Source: Bacteroidia bacterium
GTDB lineage: Bacteria > Bacteroidota > Bacteroidia > J057 > JADKCL01
Direction of reading: 5' to 3'
Assembly: GCA_020635905.1 (NCBI GenBank)
Contig: JACJYV010000004.1
Location: 62,001 to 126,000 of the forward strand
Length of the DNA stretch: 64,000 bases
Made by a program: the position numbers and the translations under genes. Each line of letters begins with the position of its first letter. The stretch's first letter is position 1. Below, piece by piece: positions 26,635 through 35,776 of this stretch. The notes beneath the pieces are model-generated. The model did no database searches and was not told the origin of the DNA. It was given only the letters and a program-made list of their open reading frames with translations.

Positions 26635-27206
26635 GGTCGAACTACCTGCAACCTATCTGTGAGGTACCTCCAACCTATTTCAGGGGTACCTCCAACTTAT
26701 GCCTGGGGTAGGTTCAACTTACTCCCGGGGTACCTCCAACTTATGCCTGGGGTAGGTTCAACTTACTCACGGGGTACCTCCAACTTATGCCTGCGGTACC
26801 TTCAACTTACTCACGGGGTACCTCCAACTTATCTGCCGGGTAGGTCAAACTTACTTCTGGGGTACCTCCAACTTATTTTTGGGGTACCTCCAACTTATGC
26901 CAGGGGTAGGTTCACCTTACTCACGGGGTACCTCCAACTTACTCCAGGGGTACCTTCAACTTATCTGCCGGGTAGGTTCACCTTACTCACGGGGTACCTC
27001 CAACTTACTCCAGGGGTACCTTCAACTTATCTGCCGGGTAGGTCAAACTTACTCCAGGGGTACCTCCAACTTATGCCGGGGGTACCTTCAACTTATCTCA
27101 GGGGTGCCTCCAACTTATGCCGGGGGTGCCTTCAACTTATCTCAGGGGTAGGTAAAACTTATCCGAAGGGTATCTTCAACTTATTTTCAGGGTGGTTTCG
27201 ACTTAT
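26635..27206. repeat. 22-bp repeat array, direct block (26 units, no indels)
   Basis: The core is GGGGTACCTCCAACTTAT, or the variant GGGGTAGGTTCAACTTAC, with four to five variable bases between cores. The CTTAT/CCTAT element falls at 26652 + 22n for n from 0 to 25, so 26 units keep perfect register over 572 bp while the bases vary. Because the period is 22 nt, the array reads as open frames of a 22-residue repeat (GYLQLTPGVPSTYLPGR style); I treat these as accidental. There is no spacer-and-repeat structure as in CRISPR. Confidence 0.9.
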
Positions 27207-27530
27207 TTCAGGGGCTTCCCGGACACTCCACAGGGGTGCGTCCATTTGATGCCTGGCCTGCCTGCAAATTACCGCCCAGGGGCCTGTGGCCCAACCCGAA
27301 AGGAGATCCAAGCTGTTTCCACCCTGAATTTCAGGAATCCCGGAGATGGCCAGAGAGAGCCAGGCGCCTGCCCGGGAGTGAAGCCTCCCCATGAACCCAG
27401 GCAGGCAGCTCGTGCATGCAGGTTTCCTTGCCGCAAATCCAGAAGTACCCCGCACCTTGCCACCGGATGGATCACAGCTGCCCTGGCCCGCGTTTGGGGA
27501 GGACTGGAGGCGGGGCTACCTGTTGACCGC

Positions 27531-28202
<672 letters not shown>

Positions 28203-28212
28203 AATTGTACAT

Positions 28213-28524
28213 ATGGAAGAAAAGCTCAACAAAACATTAAGCAATCTTTACAACGAAGTTGAAAATCAAGATAACTTTCTTGTTGATCTTCGATCTGGAA
28301 AAGGATTAAACCTTGAGAAGTATAATAACTTCTTGAATTTAGTTCGAAGCCTTGAAGTAGAGTATAAAGGAAAGACGCAAGTCCCCAAAAAGTTGTGCTT
28401 GGCCTTATTCGGAGTCCCAGATTCAATGTACGGGGATTCGACATTTTACAATGGCCAAGAATTAGAGAAAATTCTTGAAAAAAAGATGGAAATTGAAGAT
28501 GCCATTCTATCCATATTTTTGTAA
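28213..28524 (+). CDS. Putative immunity protein to the ADP-ribosyltransferase-like toxin
   Basis: A 103-residue, mostly helical, charged cytoplasmic protein starting MEEKLNKTLSNLYNEVENQD. It begins 10 bp after the toxin stop. The ATG at 28213 is preferred over an upstream in-frame start that would overlap the toxin. I do not recognise the family. The immunity role rests only on position, size and lack of a signal peptide. Confidence 0.55.
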   Translation: MEEKLNKTLSNLYNEVENQDNFLVDLRSGKGLNLEKYNNFLNLVRSLEVEYKGKTQVPKKLCLALFGVPDSMYGDSTFYNGQELEKILEKKMEIEDAILSIFL

Positions 28525-28667
28525 GTGTCAGTTATTCTTAGAATTTCGTGCCGCTTCTGATCCCAAGGTTTTCATCAATTCATGAGTTTTGTTTTTCGAG
28601 GGATGCCAGCCAGAGCCAATCCGAAGGAATGGCTCTGGCTCAAAGGGAAAATGGGAATCTCAGTGAC

Positions 28668-28934
28668 TTATAATGCTTGGACCCAGAATTCAAGAGTTTC
28701 GATTGCTCCTTGATAAGTTTCTGCTCCTTTGAAGTGTATTGGCGCTTCCTGTTCCCAAACCTCAGTTAAAAACAACGGTTCAATTGGGTATGCAACATTT
28801 TTTAACCGAGTTACTACCATACCTTTTAGTGTCCGATCTTTCTGGACGTAAATCCTGTCGGGTTTCTCGTTCATCCATTCCTCCAGTGGCACATCAACGG
28901 GTTCATAAATATACTGATCTTGAAGGGCTAACAA
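28668..28934 (-). pseudogene. Protein fragment of unknown family, opposite orientation
   Basis: An 88-residue frame with protein-like composition (VPLEEWMNEKPDRIYVQKD, VAYPIEPLFLTEVWEQEAP, ETYQGAIETLEFWVQAL). It faces against all neighbouring cassette genes and has no plausible start context, so it is probably the C-terminal remnant of a gene rather than a complete one. I know of no family match. The surrounding 28525-28990 holds nothing else I can support. Confidence 0.35.
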
Positions 28935-28990
28935 GAACTCACACTACGCAAAGTATCTTGCCCAATAATAAAGGAAAGGTATAACTTACA

Positions 28991-29205
28991 AAATCTGTTC
29001 TTTCACCCAATGAAGTCGAGGACTTTATTTTCATCGGTAACCCGCTAATGAAAGGCCGTGGAGATTACCTGACTGTATTTTGGGTAGGGCATCCCATGAA
29101 GCTCAAATCGTGAAGGACCCTTCAACTATTCATGAATTTATTTATCTTGGAGTAAGGCTAAGAGTTTTAGGACAAATAATCTATTCAGGAAAAAACCCTT
29201 TTTGA
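28991..29205 (+). pseudogene. Frameshifted C-terminal toxin remnant
   Basis: Two consecutive frames read as one broken protein end: SPNEVEDFIFIGNPLMKGRG and DYLTVFWVG, then after a frame change KDPSTIHEFIYLGVRLRVLG and QIIYSGKNPF followed by a stop at 29203. The stop is 4 bp before the next small gene, the usual toxin-immunity spacing. The toxin family is not recognised. No N-terminal part is present. Confidence 0.5.
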
Positions 29206-29209
29206 ACAA

Positions 29210-29548
29210 ATGAATATCAAGGAATTGATAGCAGTAAATAAGGCATTTCATTATCTGAAATTTGAAAGCCCTCCATCTGATGCAATTCTATTTGCCTTGA
29301 GTCCACATTTCAATTCAGCTTTTTTGAGTTTTTTTCAGGAGATCAAGGAGTATCAACCCGACTCTCCCAGTACGTTTGACCTATCAGAAAGACCTGATTT
29401 AATTGAACGTATCTCCAACCTTATTGGATTAATTCCCAGTTGGAAGAAATATAACGTTGAGGAGAAAACAGAATTTATTTCTCAACTATCTATTCCTTAC
29501 TCAATAAATGAGAATGTTCTCAAGGTCTTCCTGGAGGGACAAGCGTAA
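29210..29548 (+). CDS. Putative immunity protein, unknown family
   Basis: A 112-residue cytoplasmic protein (MNIKELIAVNKAFHYLKFES ... ENVLKVFLEGQA). It is intact, while the toxin piece immediately upstream is broken; that asymmetry is what is expected when immunity is retained after toxin loss. I recognise no domain. Confidence 0.5.
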   Translation: MNIKELIAVNKAFHYLKFESPPSDAILFALSPHFNSAFLSFFQEIKEYQPDSPSTFDLSERPDLIERISNLIGLIPSWKKYNVEEKTEFISQLSIPYSINENVLKVFLEGQA

Positions 29549-30314
29549 ACCTTACCCACGTCTATGACCTCAAACCCATTGCCTCCCGGCTGACCCAGCT
29601 ACCGGAACAGGGCGTTATTGTCAGTAAATCCACGGTGCAGAAAGGGGAAAAAGTGGCAGATGAGTTTTTTCTAACCTACTGGGAGGAAGTCCTCGCCCGG
29701 GGAAAAACCGGGCCAGAATTGGAAGGGCAGTTTAAGAACTTCTTCAAGGATGGGGAGGTTCTGGTAGACATGATAAGGAGAGAAGTACTTGCCTGGAAAT
29801 TTATTTATGAGTGGACATCAGGGCTAAAAGATTTCCAGAACATGAAAATATGGTACCGCATTCATTGGTAACTATGAGAAGGATATTCAGTTTATTCTGA
29901 AACAACTCGGCTACAGGGTCAATACTGATTTCACAGGACTAATCAAGAATCCCGAATTTATTTTGCAAGAGGGACAGTTTTTCCATCTCCTAATGACAGA
30001 CCAAAGAATTGTTGATGCCCTTGGAGGAGCGGACCTCTTTTTTGAATTTATTACCAAAAGTGGATAGACTATTTGGTGAAAAAAAGATTGATATTTTTGT
30101 AGTGTCGGATATAAAGGAGCTAACCAAAATAGTCGTGAAAAACTGTGAACTTGTAGAAGAGTTAATCGGATTTGGAAAGGAAATTCACAGGTTAGAACAT
30201 TTCCATAACTTCCGTTTGGACCCTTCAACAATGAAAATGGTTCACTTAGACCAAGCTCCTGCTGGTGCGAGTACCTTAACAAAACCAGATGCCTACGAAA
30301 TAAAAATAAAATAG
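29549..30314 (+). pseudogene. Decayed RHS-type toxin tip, copy 1
   Basis: Three overlapping frames carry one protein. Part 1 (about 29549-29874) includes VNLTHVYDLKPIASRLTQLP, FFLTYWEEVLARGKTGPELE and RREVLAWKFIYEW. Part 2 (29852-30067) includes FIGNYEKDIQFILKQLGYRV, EGQFFHLLMTDQRIVDALGG and ADLFFEFITKSG. Part 3, to 30314, includes KKIDIFVVSDIKELTKIVV, LIGFGKEIHRLEHFHNFRLD and ends YEIKIK. At least two frameshifts separate them. Parts 2 and 3 match a second copy at 30734-31129. The immunity-like gene starts 1 bp after the stop. The toxic activity is not recognised. Confidence 0.6.
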
Positions 30315-30315
30315 A

Positions 30316-30714
30316 ATGAATAAAGAATTTATTAAATCTCAGTTTAATGAAATCAAGTCTATTTATGAATTAAAATGGACTAAATTTGAAGATGAATGGG
30401 TCTGTTTGGAAAATGATAAGATCGAAATCGAAATACTAAAAGATAGATTTGAGGACGGATTGATAGCGAATATAGTCCATAAGTTATCTGGAGAATTTTT
30501 CACTCCCATTGATTTGATGCAAATAAAAGGCTTCAATAAAATGGCAGATTTCTTAACTCCAGATGAACTCGACAGGAAAAATAGCCTGGATGCGGACGAT
30601 GTGATAATTTTCGTTTTTAGGATTCTTATGGAAAAACATGTGTCGGAAATGTTATCAGGAAACTTTACACCATATCCACCCGGACGCAAAACAATAAGGG
30701 GAATGCAGAAATAG
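30316..30714 (+). CDS. Putative immunity protein, unknown family
   Basis: A 132-residue acidic cytoplasmic protein (MNKEFIKSQFNEIKSIYELK ... TPYPPGRKTIRGMQK). It starts 1 bp after the stop of decayed toxin copy 1, which points to translational coupling and an immunity function. It bears no clear similarity by eye to the partner of toxin copy 2, although the two toxins are alike. I recognise no domain. Confidence 0.55.
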   Translation: MNKEFIKSQFNEIKSIYELKWTKFEDEWVCLENDKIEIEILKDRFEDGLIANIVHKLSGEFFTPIDLMQIKGFNKMADFLTPDELDRKNSLDADDVIIFVFRILMEKHVSEMLSGNFTPYPPGRKTIRGMQK

Positions 30715-30733
30715 AAATGAATCTACAAACTAA

Positions 30734-31129
30734 CACCTGCTTTTCCCGATTAATCAACCAGGGAGGGCTTTTCTCCCAAACGGATAGTTTTTTCACCTTC
30801 TATCGACCGAACAACGGATGATCCTGGACGCCCTGGGAAGAGCAGGTGTGTTTTTTTTAATCATCAACCGGAAATGGATAGATTTTCTGGTGGAAATTAA
30901 GATTGATATATTTGTTATGTCGGATATAGATAATTTAACTATTACAAAAAGGATTAAGGGAGTTAAAACAGAGGTGTTGACTGGCTTTGGAAAGGAAATT
31001 TATTACCTCGAAAACACAGATGGGTGTAGATTTAATCCAATAAATAACAAAATGGTTCCAAAAGATGAAGGCGGGTTTGGACTGGAAAAATTAACAGATG
31101 GATTTTTATATGACATAAAGCTTAAATAA
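30734..31129 (+). pseudogene. Decayed toxin tip, copy 2, with nonsense codon
   Basis: One frame reads PGRAFLPNG, a TAG stop (30785-30787), then FFHLLSTEQRMILDALGRAG, KWIDFLVEIKIDIFVMSDID, VLTGFGKEIYYLENTDG and YDIKLK. Copy 1 has EGQFFHLLMTDQRIVDALGG at the same place, so a CAG glutamine codon has apparently become TAG here. The following frame is open, starting at an ATG at 30818, so a shortened product of 103 residues is possible. The immunity-like gene starts 1 bp after the stop. Confidence 0.6.
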
Positions 31130-31130
31130 A

Positions 31131-31409
31131 ATGAACATGGAAAATTTAAAAAAGCTTGAGTCAATCCAAAAGGACTTAAAAAAGTACGGAATCATGGGAG
31201 CTATCCGCTCCTCTCAGGGGAAATTCGAAATGCTTGCGCACCTCCCAAAGGATTGTAAGTATAGTTACTTTATTCTTTTCCAGAGTGAGGACAAAAAATG
31301 GGAATTAAGGTACATTTACCTCCAGATACCCATTCCCAGGAAATTCTCCAACCTGGATGGAATAATGGATTTTATGGTTAGTGAGTTTAACCTACAAAAA
31401 CTAAAGTAA
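31131..31409 (+). CDS. Putative immunity protein, unknown family
   Basis: A 92-residue cytoplasmic protein (MNMENLKKLESIQKDLKKYG ... FMVSEFNLQKLK) starting 1 bp after the stop of toxin copy 2. The style (short alpha/beta, FEMLAHLPKDCKYSYFILFQ) is like many small immunity proteins, but I cannot name the family. It slightly resembles the gene at 31646 in its C-terminal pattern (IMDFMVSEF versus LFDFIKKEF). Confidence 0.55.
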   Translation: MNMENLKKLESIQKDLKKYGIMGAIRSSQGKFEMLAHLPKDCKYSYFILFQSEDKKWELRYIYLQIPIPRKFSNLDGIMDFMVSEFNLQKLK

Positions 31410-31509
31410 GACCAATTTTAATTATTTATTCTAACAAACTCCCATTGAATACATCTCACTTGGTGGCACTTGGGATCCTCAATGCCGATAAAGTTGAAAA
31501 CTGACTTGT

Positions 31510-31645
31510 TTACCCTGGCCATTGAAAGGGTTTGACCCCAATGGGCATGGCGTTCACGGGGCAATCACCAGGGAAGAATTTCTAAAAATCTGGCACATGG
31601 GAGAATACAAAACAATCAAAATAAGATATTTACTTTGGGATAAAT
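31510..31645 (+). pseudogene. Short toxin-tip remnant
   Basis: A piece reading KGFDPNGHGVHGAITREEF and LKIWHMGEYK runs into the start of the next small gene. Its position and lack of an N-terminal part suggest the end of another toxin cassette. The frame continues past 31645 but overlaps the intact gene. Family not recognised. Confidence 0.35.
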
Positions 31646-31945
31646 ATGAAAACAATAGAGAAGAAACTATCTCACCTTGGATACTTTTATTTGAAGGAAA
31701 AAGATCCCCTTCTTTCCGCCCATACGGGATACAGCATTGAATACCTGATTATTAGTCCTTTTGAGATCGTAGCAAAGAACCATGATTTTCCGACGATTTT
31801 AGAATTAAAAAACAGATTCGATTTGTTTAAAAAAGGCGACTCCTATTTATTAAAAAAGGTCAGTGGTCAGGTTCCGCAATTTTATGAATTCAGAACAGAA
31901 GAAGACCTTTTTGATTTTATTAAGAAGGAGTTTCCAGTTCAATAG
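31646..31945 (+). CDS. Putative immunity protein, unknown family
   Basis: A 99-residue cytoplasmic protein (MKTIEKKLSHLGYFYLKEKD ... FRTEEDLFDFIKKEFPVQ). It directly follows a toxin-tip remnant and is immediately followed by a broken RHS core, so it is placed like the other immunity-like genes of the region. An overlapping frame from 31522 is less convincing. No known domain seen. Confidence 0.5.
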   Translation: MKTIEKKLSHLGYFYLKEKDPLLSAHTGYSIEYLIISPFEIVAKNHDFPTILELKNRFDLFKKGDSYLLKKVSGQVPQFYEFRTEEDLFDFIKKEFPVQ

Positions 31946-32449
31946 ATGCACGGAAGTATCATTACCTATGCCTATCAATCAGGCACGGCCATTCAGGATA
32001 CCAAGTACACCTTTGACCTGAATGGGAATATTATTCACACAGAGGAAGCTACCAGTACAGCTGGGGCGGGCGGTTCAGGAAACCTGGGAAGAGACTTTCC
32101 CTATGATCCCTTGTATCGCCTGCTTTCCGCAACCGGTCGTGAAGCAGGTGGATTCTCATCCGCAGCCCCTGCTTTTGTAGCTCCCAATGATACCAGTTTG
32201 GGCAATACGGATACCTACACCCGCAATTACGAGTACGATGCTTTGGGCAATATTCTGCGCCTCCAACATGTGCCACACATTGGCAGCACCTGGAACCGCT
32301 ATTTCAACGATTACGACACTGCCCCCAGTAGTGCTTATGCAAATGGTAGACCTATTTATAACATTAGGGAAACGCCACGAATTTATTCGGTGAAAATATC
32401 AGATCTTCCTGATAAGCCCTACAAATTCGAAAGGCTTTTGTCAAGATGA
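31946..32449 (+). pseudogene. RHS/YD-repeat core fragment with tip remnant
   Basis: About 167 residues with YD-repeat features: TKYTFDLNGNIIHTEEATST, YDPLYRLLSATGREAGGF and YEYDALGNILRLQHVPHIG. RHS cores normally have over a thousand residues forming a beta-shell around a toxin tip; here only a small inner part remains. After about residue 130 the sequence (RPIYNIRETPRIYSVKISDL) no longer looks like RHS and may be the start of a tip domain. The intact lipoprotein gene 28 bp later could be its immunity partner. Confidence 0.65.
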
Positions 32450-32477
32450 CCCTGAACCCCATAAAGCTCATTTAAAT

Positions 32478-33155
32478 ATGTCTAATATTTCCAAAATACA
32501 ATTATTAGTTGTTTGGTCTTTTCTTCTTTCGTTCAGTAGTTATTCCTGCCAATCGAAAAAGAATGGAAAATTCGATTGTAAAACAACTGATAGTTTGGAA
32601 ATAGTCGTGGATTCAACAATTACTAAAAAAGATATTTGTCTGGGCGTTATCCCTCCATTTCGAGATATGCTTTCAAATATGATTGAAGAAGAAAGAGGTA
32701 CAGGGGCAGGTCCACTTCAACATATTGGTTCTTTTCAGAATCGCCATTTTGAATTTATGTGCAACCCAATTGGCGACCCAGAAGTGCAAATAGATGGTGA
32801 TCGGGTTTATGTCGAGGTAATTAGTGGATTGCCCAATCCAGTTTCCGTAGAACAAATTAACTGGAGTGATACAAGTCTGTTGCTTTCATATAGTGGTCAG
32901 GATGAAAAGAAAGTGAACGGTAGTTGGGAAAAATATGAATATCAAGGATACCACTATGTCGTCTTGATTGCTGACACTTTGAATCACTTCATATTTAAAG
33001 ACTTCAATTCTACGGAAAATCTGTTGGAACTGAACCATTGGTTACCTATAGCATTGAGGTTAATACTCCCTTTAGATGGCTCGAACAAAGTTATTATTGA
33101 ATATAACAAGAATAGGTGTATTGGTTTTGTGATTCGAACAAAGTTGGTGAAGTAA
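32478..33155 (+). CDS. Putative immunity lipoprotein, paralogue of the one at 34562
   Basis: A 225-residue protein with an N-terminal hydrophobic segment (LLVVWSFLLSFSSYSC) ending in a lipobox-like SSYSC, so it is probably lipidated and periplasm- or outer-membrane-anchored. Its middle shows RHFEFMCNPIGDPEVQIDGD and VEQINWSDTSLLLSY, which match RNFTLIANPIGAPDIYLNND and IYINWGKDSLLLSY in the lipoprotein at 34562. Both follow RHS or tip remnants, which suggests envelope-located immunity. The fold is unknown to me. Confidence 0.6.
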   Translation: MSNISKIQLLVVWSFLLSFSSYSCQSKKNGKFDCKTTDSLEIVVDSTITKKDICLGVIPPFRDMLSNMIEEERGTGAGPLQHIGSFQNRHFEFMCNPIGDPEVQIDGDRVYVEVISGLPNPVSVEQINWSDTSLLLSYSGQDEKKVNGSWEKYEYQGYHYVVLIADTLNHFIFKDFNSTENLLELNHWLPIALRLILPLDGSNKVIIEYNKNRCIGFVIRTKLVK

Positions 33156-33228
33156 GTTCTTGTCCTTAATAGGAAAACTCTCCGCCATTAACCGCCTATG
33201 CAAACACTGGAATAACCTGCTCTGCACC

Positions 33229-33372
33229 GCCCACGCACAAAAGGCGGCGTCCCTGAAGGGACAAACACCGGAAAAACCCATTCCTTACAACAATCCTTCG
33301 GACACAATCAGACCACCATTTCCCCCCAACTGAGGATTTTGGAGTAGTTTCTGTGATTTTTAACGGCATGAA
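33229..33372. repeat. Dispersed repeat with GTCCCTGAAGGGAC hairpin
   Basis: Begins CACCGCCCACGC, has the perfect hairpin GTCCCTGAAGGGAC at 33249-33262, and runs through ACAACAATCCTTCGGAC to TTTTGGAGTAGTTTCTGTGA and TTTTTAACGGCA. Parts recur at 36617, 37339 and 40903. Confidence 0.75.
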
Positions 33373-33516
33373 TCTACACCTCCGATGCCAACGATAGATC
33401 AATTCCGGGCGAATACCTATCTCAAAAGCCAGATTGCTGATGTTCTCTACCCGATCGCTTTTTTCGACTACCCGAATTTTGAATTCGCGGCCGTATCGTT
33501 TTCGTTTATTGGACAT
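33363..33516 (-). pseudogene. IS3-family OrfA remnant
   Basis: On the minus strand the start of an IS3-type transposase OrfA is visible: MSNKRKRYGREFKIRVVEKS and LAFEIGIRPELIYRWHRR, the helix-turn-helix of that family. After about 45 residues the frame runs into the dispersed repeat and the rest of the insertion sequence is missing. Confidence 0.7.
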
Positions 33517-33645
33517 ACTGTACGTTATTTAATTTATACCTTAACTTCATGTCCACATCAATGAAGCAGGTTCATAGTTCTTTGCAGAATATAATTCAAA
33601 TGAACAAACAGATGTAACCCGTGGCATTTATTAAAAAATAATTCT

Positions 33646-34110
33646 ATGAAATACGAAGACTTAATTAACAAGAAATTTGATGAAGCTGTTGGAGGAATTG
33701 ATGCACGGATTCTTTCAAACTTTGAAGACTGGTACAATTATGTTGAAAACCTTCCAGTTCACTTAAGAATAACCTATATGATTATCATATTAAACCAACA
33801 AGTTTTTAATGGAGGGTTTCATCAGTACTTTTTCAATGGTTATGGTGGGTTTGGTTATTTGACATTAGAATCCCTTAGAATAATTAATGCGGGATTAGTG
33901 ATGGATTTATTGGAGAATGTTTTAGAAAGCGTTAATGATGATGGGATAGATATTGAGGAATTTAATACTCAAGCATACAGTAAGAAATTGTTCAAAGTTG
34001 TAAATTTTGATGAGGAATTAATGGATTATCTCGAAAAATGTGATGATGAATATTATGATTTGGAGGAAGATTTGATGAAGCTGCTAGGGCAATACTTGGA
34101 AAGCATATAG
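33646..34110 (+). CDS. DUF4375 (DMP19-like) protein, probable immunity protein
   Basis: A 154-residue acidic cytoplasmic protein. The central NGGFHQYFFNGYGGFGYLTL matches the hallmark of DUF4375/DMP19-like proteins, a family often found as immunity or accessory proteins in polymorphic toxin loci. The C-terminus is rich in Glu and Asp. No toxin piece remains directly upstream; an IS3 remnant lies there instead, and an RHS fragment follows. The immunity role is from family habit and context, not demonstrated. Confidence 0.7.
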   Translation: MKYEDLINKKFDEAVGGIDARILSNFEDWYNYVENLPVHLRITYMIIILNQQVFNGGFHQYFFNGYGGFGYLTLESLRIINAGLVMDLLENVLESVNDDGIDIEEFNTQAYSKKLFKVVNFDEELMDYLEKCDDEYYDLEEDLMKLLGQYLESI

Positions 34111-34209
34111 TTGGGCATATTCCAGAGTGCATGAAGATTCACATAAGTTTCACCATTTATGCCACAAGGGCAGAGTAAGCTTTGCCCTTAAATCTGCAAA
34201 ACCCCTGAA

Positions 34210-34559
34210 ATGCGGGAGGCCAACTGCAACCTGATCCAGGAAGGTTCCAAACGCTTCCACGAGTGGGACCACGCCGACCAACTCCGCGCCTTTTACAACC
34301 AGGCCGGGACTTCAGAACCTTCGGTTTACGCTTAATACCCTGGATGCACGAATTGAATTCGGCTACAATAAATGGTTTTTTTATTAATCCTGAGGAAACC
34401 ATTACGGCTCTCGTCACTAGAATGTTTACTTTTACATTCCATTCGATAAAAGCATTCAATCAATTCATCCATTGAAAGGCACAAACCATACAGACCTTAA
34501 GGTAAATTTTTCTCAAATCACACCAGGAGGATTTCATGTTCTTAAAAAAAACTAATTAG
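34210..34559 (+). pseudogene. RHS core fragment and toxin-tip remnant
   Basis: An open piece from 34210 to 34335 reads ANCNLIQEGSKRFHEWDHAD and QLRAFYNQAGTSEPSVYA, then a stop. That is a conserved RHS core segment (KRFxEWDHADQLRAF). Further frames follow, ending KGTNHTDLKVNFSQITPGGF with a stop at 34557, which looks like the end of a tip domain. The next lipoprotein gene starts 2 bp later. Confidence 0.6.
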
Positions 34560-34561
34560 TT

Positions 34562-35254
34562 ATGAAAGAGATACCTTTCTGGGCCGTACTTGTTCTATCA
34601 TCGCTTTTGGTGGGGGGATGTACAGACTCAAATTCGTTGAATTCAAATGCAAAAAGCACAAATAGAAATGGTGTGGTCATTGAGCATTCGGAAGCTTTAC
34701 AAATGAACCCGAATGATGAGTGGAGCTTCTACTTATTTGAAGCTCCATGTCTGGGTTGCCCCGATTTAAAGTTAAAACCAGATTTCCCTTTTCCTTTGCC
34801 AGAAATGTTTAATAGTGGAGATTTAATCCTGAAAGAAAGCATATCATTTTCAAACAGGAATTTTACACTAATTGCAAATCCTATTGGAGCGCCCGACATT
34901 TACCTGAATAATGACACCCTTCATTTGTTTCAGGAAAAGAATGAAAACTGGAGAAAGCCTGAAAGCATTTATATTAATTGGGGAAAAGACTCATTACTCT
35001 TATCTTACTTGGTTCCTTACGATATTCAGACTGGGAGACCGTATAAAGCCTATCATTTGATTTCAACTGAGGGAATAAACGTTGTTCATGCTTTTTATGT
35101 AGATTCTGAGGATTATGATAAGGTGAAGCCCATTGAAGAGTGGCTGGATCAATCTTTAAAAATCATTTACCCAACCAGACAAATGGCGAAGAGATGTACC
35201 TTTCAATACCAAGGTAAAACGGCCGTTGCGATTTCCAAATGGCCGGACCGATAA
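34562..35254 (+). CDS. Putative immunity lipoprotein, paralogue of the one at 32478
   Basis: A 230-residue lipoprotein: the signal AVLVLSSLLVGGC is a good lipobox (LVGGC). It shares NPIGxPxxxxxxD, INWxxxSLLLSY and a YxAYH/YxGYHYV pattern with the lipoprotein at 32478, so the two are paralogues. It starts 2 bp after the stop of a toxin-tip remnant, giving the toxin-then-immunity order. A lipoprotein would protect against toxin arriving in the envelope. No known domain is recognised. Confidence 0.6.
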   Translation: MKEIPFWAVLVLSSLLVGGCTDSNSLNSNAKSTNRNGVVIEHSEALQMNPNDEWSFYLFEAPCLGCPDLKLKPDFPFPLPEMFNSGDLILKESISFSNRNFTLIANPIGAPDIYLNNDTLHLFQEKNENWRKPESIYINWGKDSLLLSYLVPYDIQTGRPYKAYHLISTEGINVVHAFYVDSEDYDKVKPIEEWLDQSLKIIYPTRQMAKRCTFQYQGKTAVAISKWPDR

Positions 35255-35259
35255 CCAGC

Positions 35260-35768
35260 ATTTTGTAACTCTATTCGCTACAATCTGGAAGACCACCTGG
35301 GAAACTCCTCCTGGACCTTGAATGATGTGGGTGCTAAAATCTCGCAGGAGGAATTGGGGGAGAGTTCCTTCAATGGTTTTCCTATAAGCGGTACCGTTTT
35401 GTAGGAAAGGAGCGGGATAGCTTGTCCCGATGAGCGATAGCGGGTCGGGAAGGAAAGTGGGTTTGTATATGAATGGGGTTTATTGCAAATTAGGAACCAA
35501 ATTCGAATACTTTGACCTTACCACCTATAAAAGGGCCTTTCTGGATATCTCTTTAAATTCTCCCAGTTTTCTAAGTAGTTATATCGGTGGTGCATTGGGC
35601 AACCAACCCATACCCTTGACTAAACCCAGCAATTATCATAAAGGCTGGATTTTATACGGTAAAGAGGGACTAATAGAATTGAATGACAAGAATAAGGTCC
35701 CGGCAATTTTTGGAACCGGTAAACCGTTTCGCCTCATTCCCCTTAATCTAAAATATAACCCAAGGTAA
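35260..35768 (+). pseudogene. RHS core end and toxin-tip remnant, frameshifted
   Basis: A first frame from 35276 reads RYNLEDHLGNSSWTLNDVGA and stops at 35402. An overlapping frame has YKRYRFVGKERD, the canonical RHS core end (RYRFVGKERDxxSGLY). After a break, a third frame (GTKFEYFDLTTYKRAFLDIS, FGTGKPFRLIPLNLKYNPR) ends at 35768 and looks like a tip domain. At least two disruptions separate them. The lipoprotein gene starts 8 bp later. Confidence 0.65.
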
Positions 35769-35776
35769 GTTATTAC

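Noticed and set aside
26488..27206. CRISPR array
   Set aside because: Unit length is 22 bp with only 4-5 variable bases, orientation switches and no unique spacers or cas genes.
26659..27249. 196-residue frame with a 22-residue repeat (GYLQLTPGVPSTYLPGR style)
   Set aside because: The 22-nt period explains the open frame; several frames are open alike, and the inverted block shows that the unit is a DNA repeat rather than a protein repeat.
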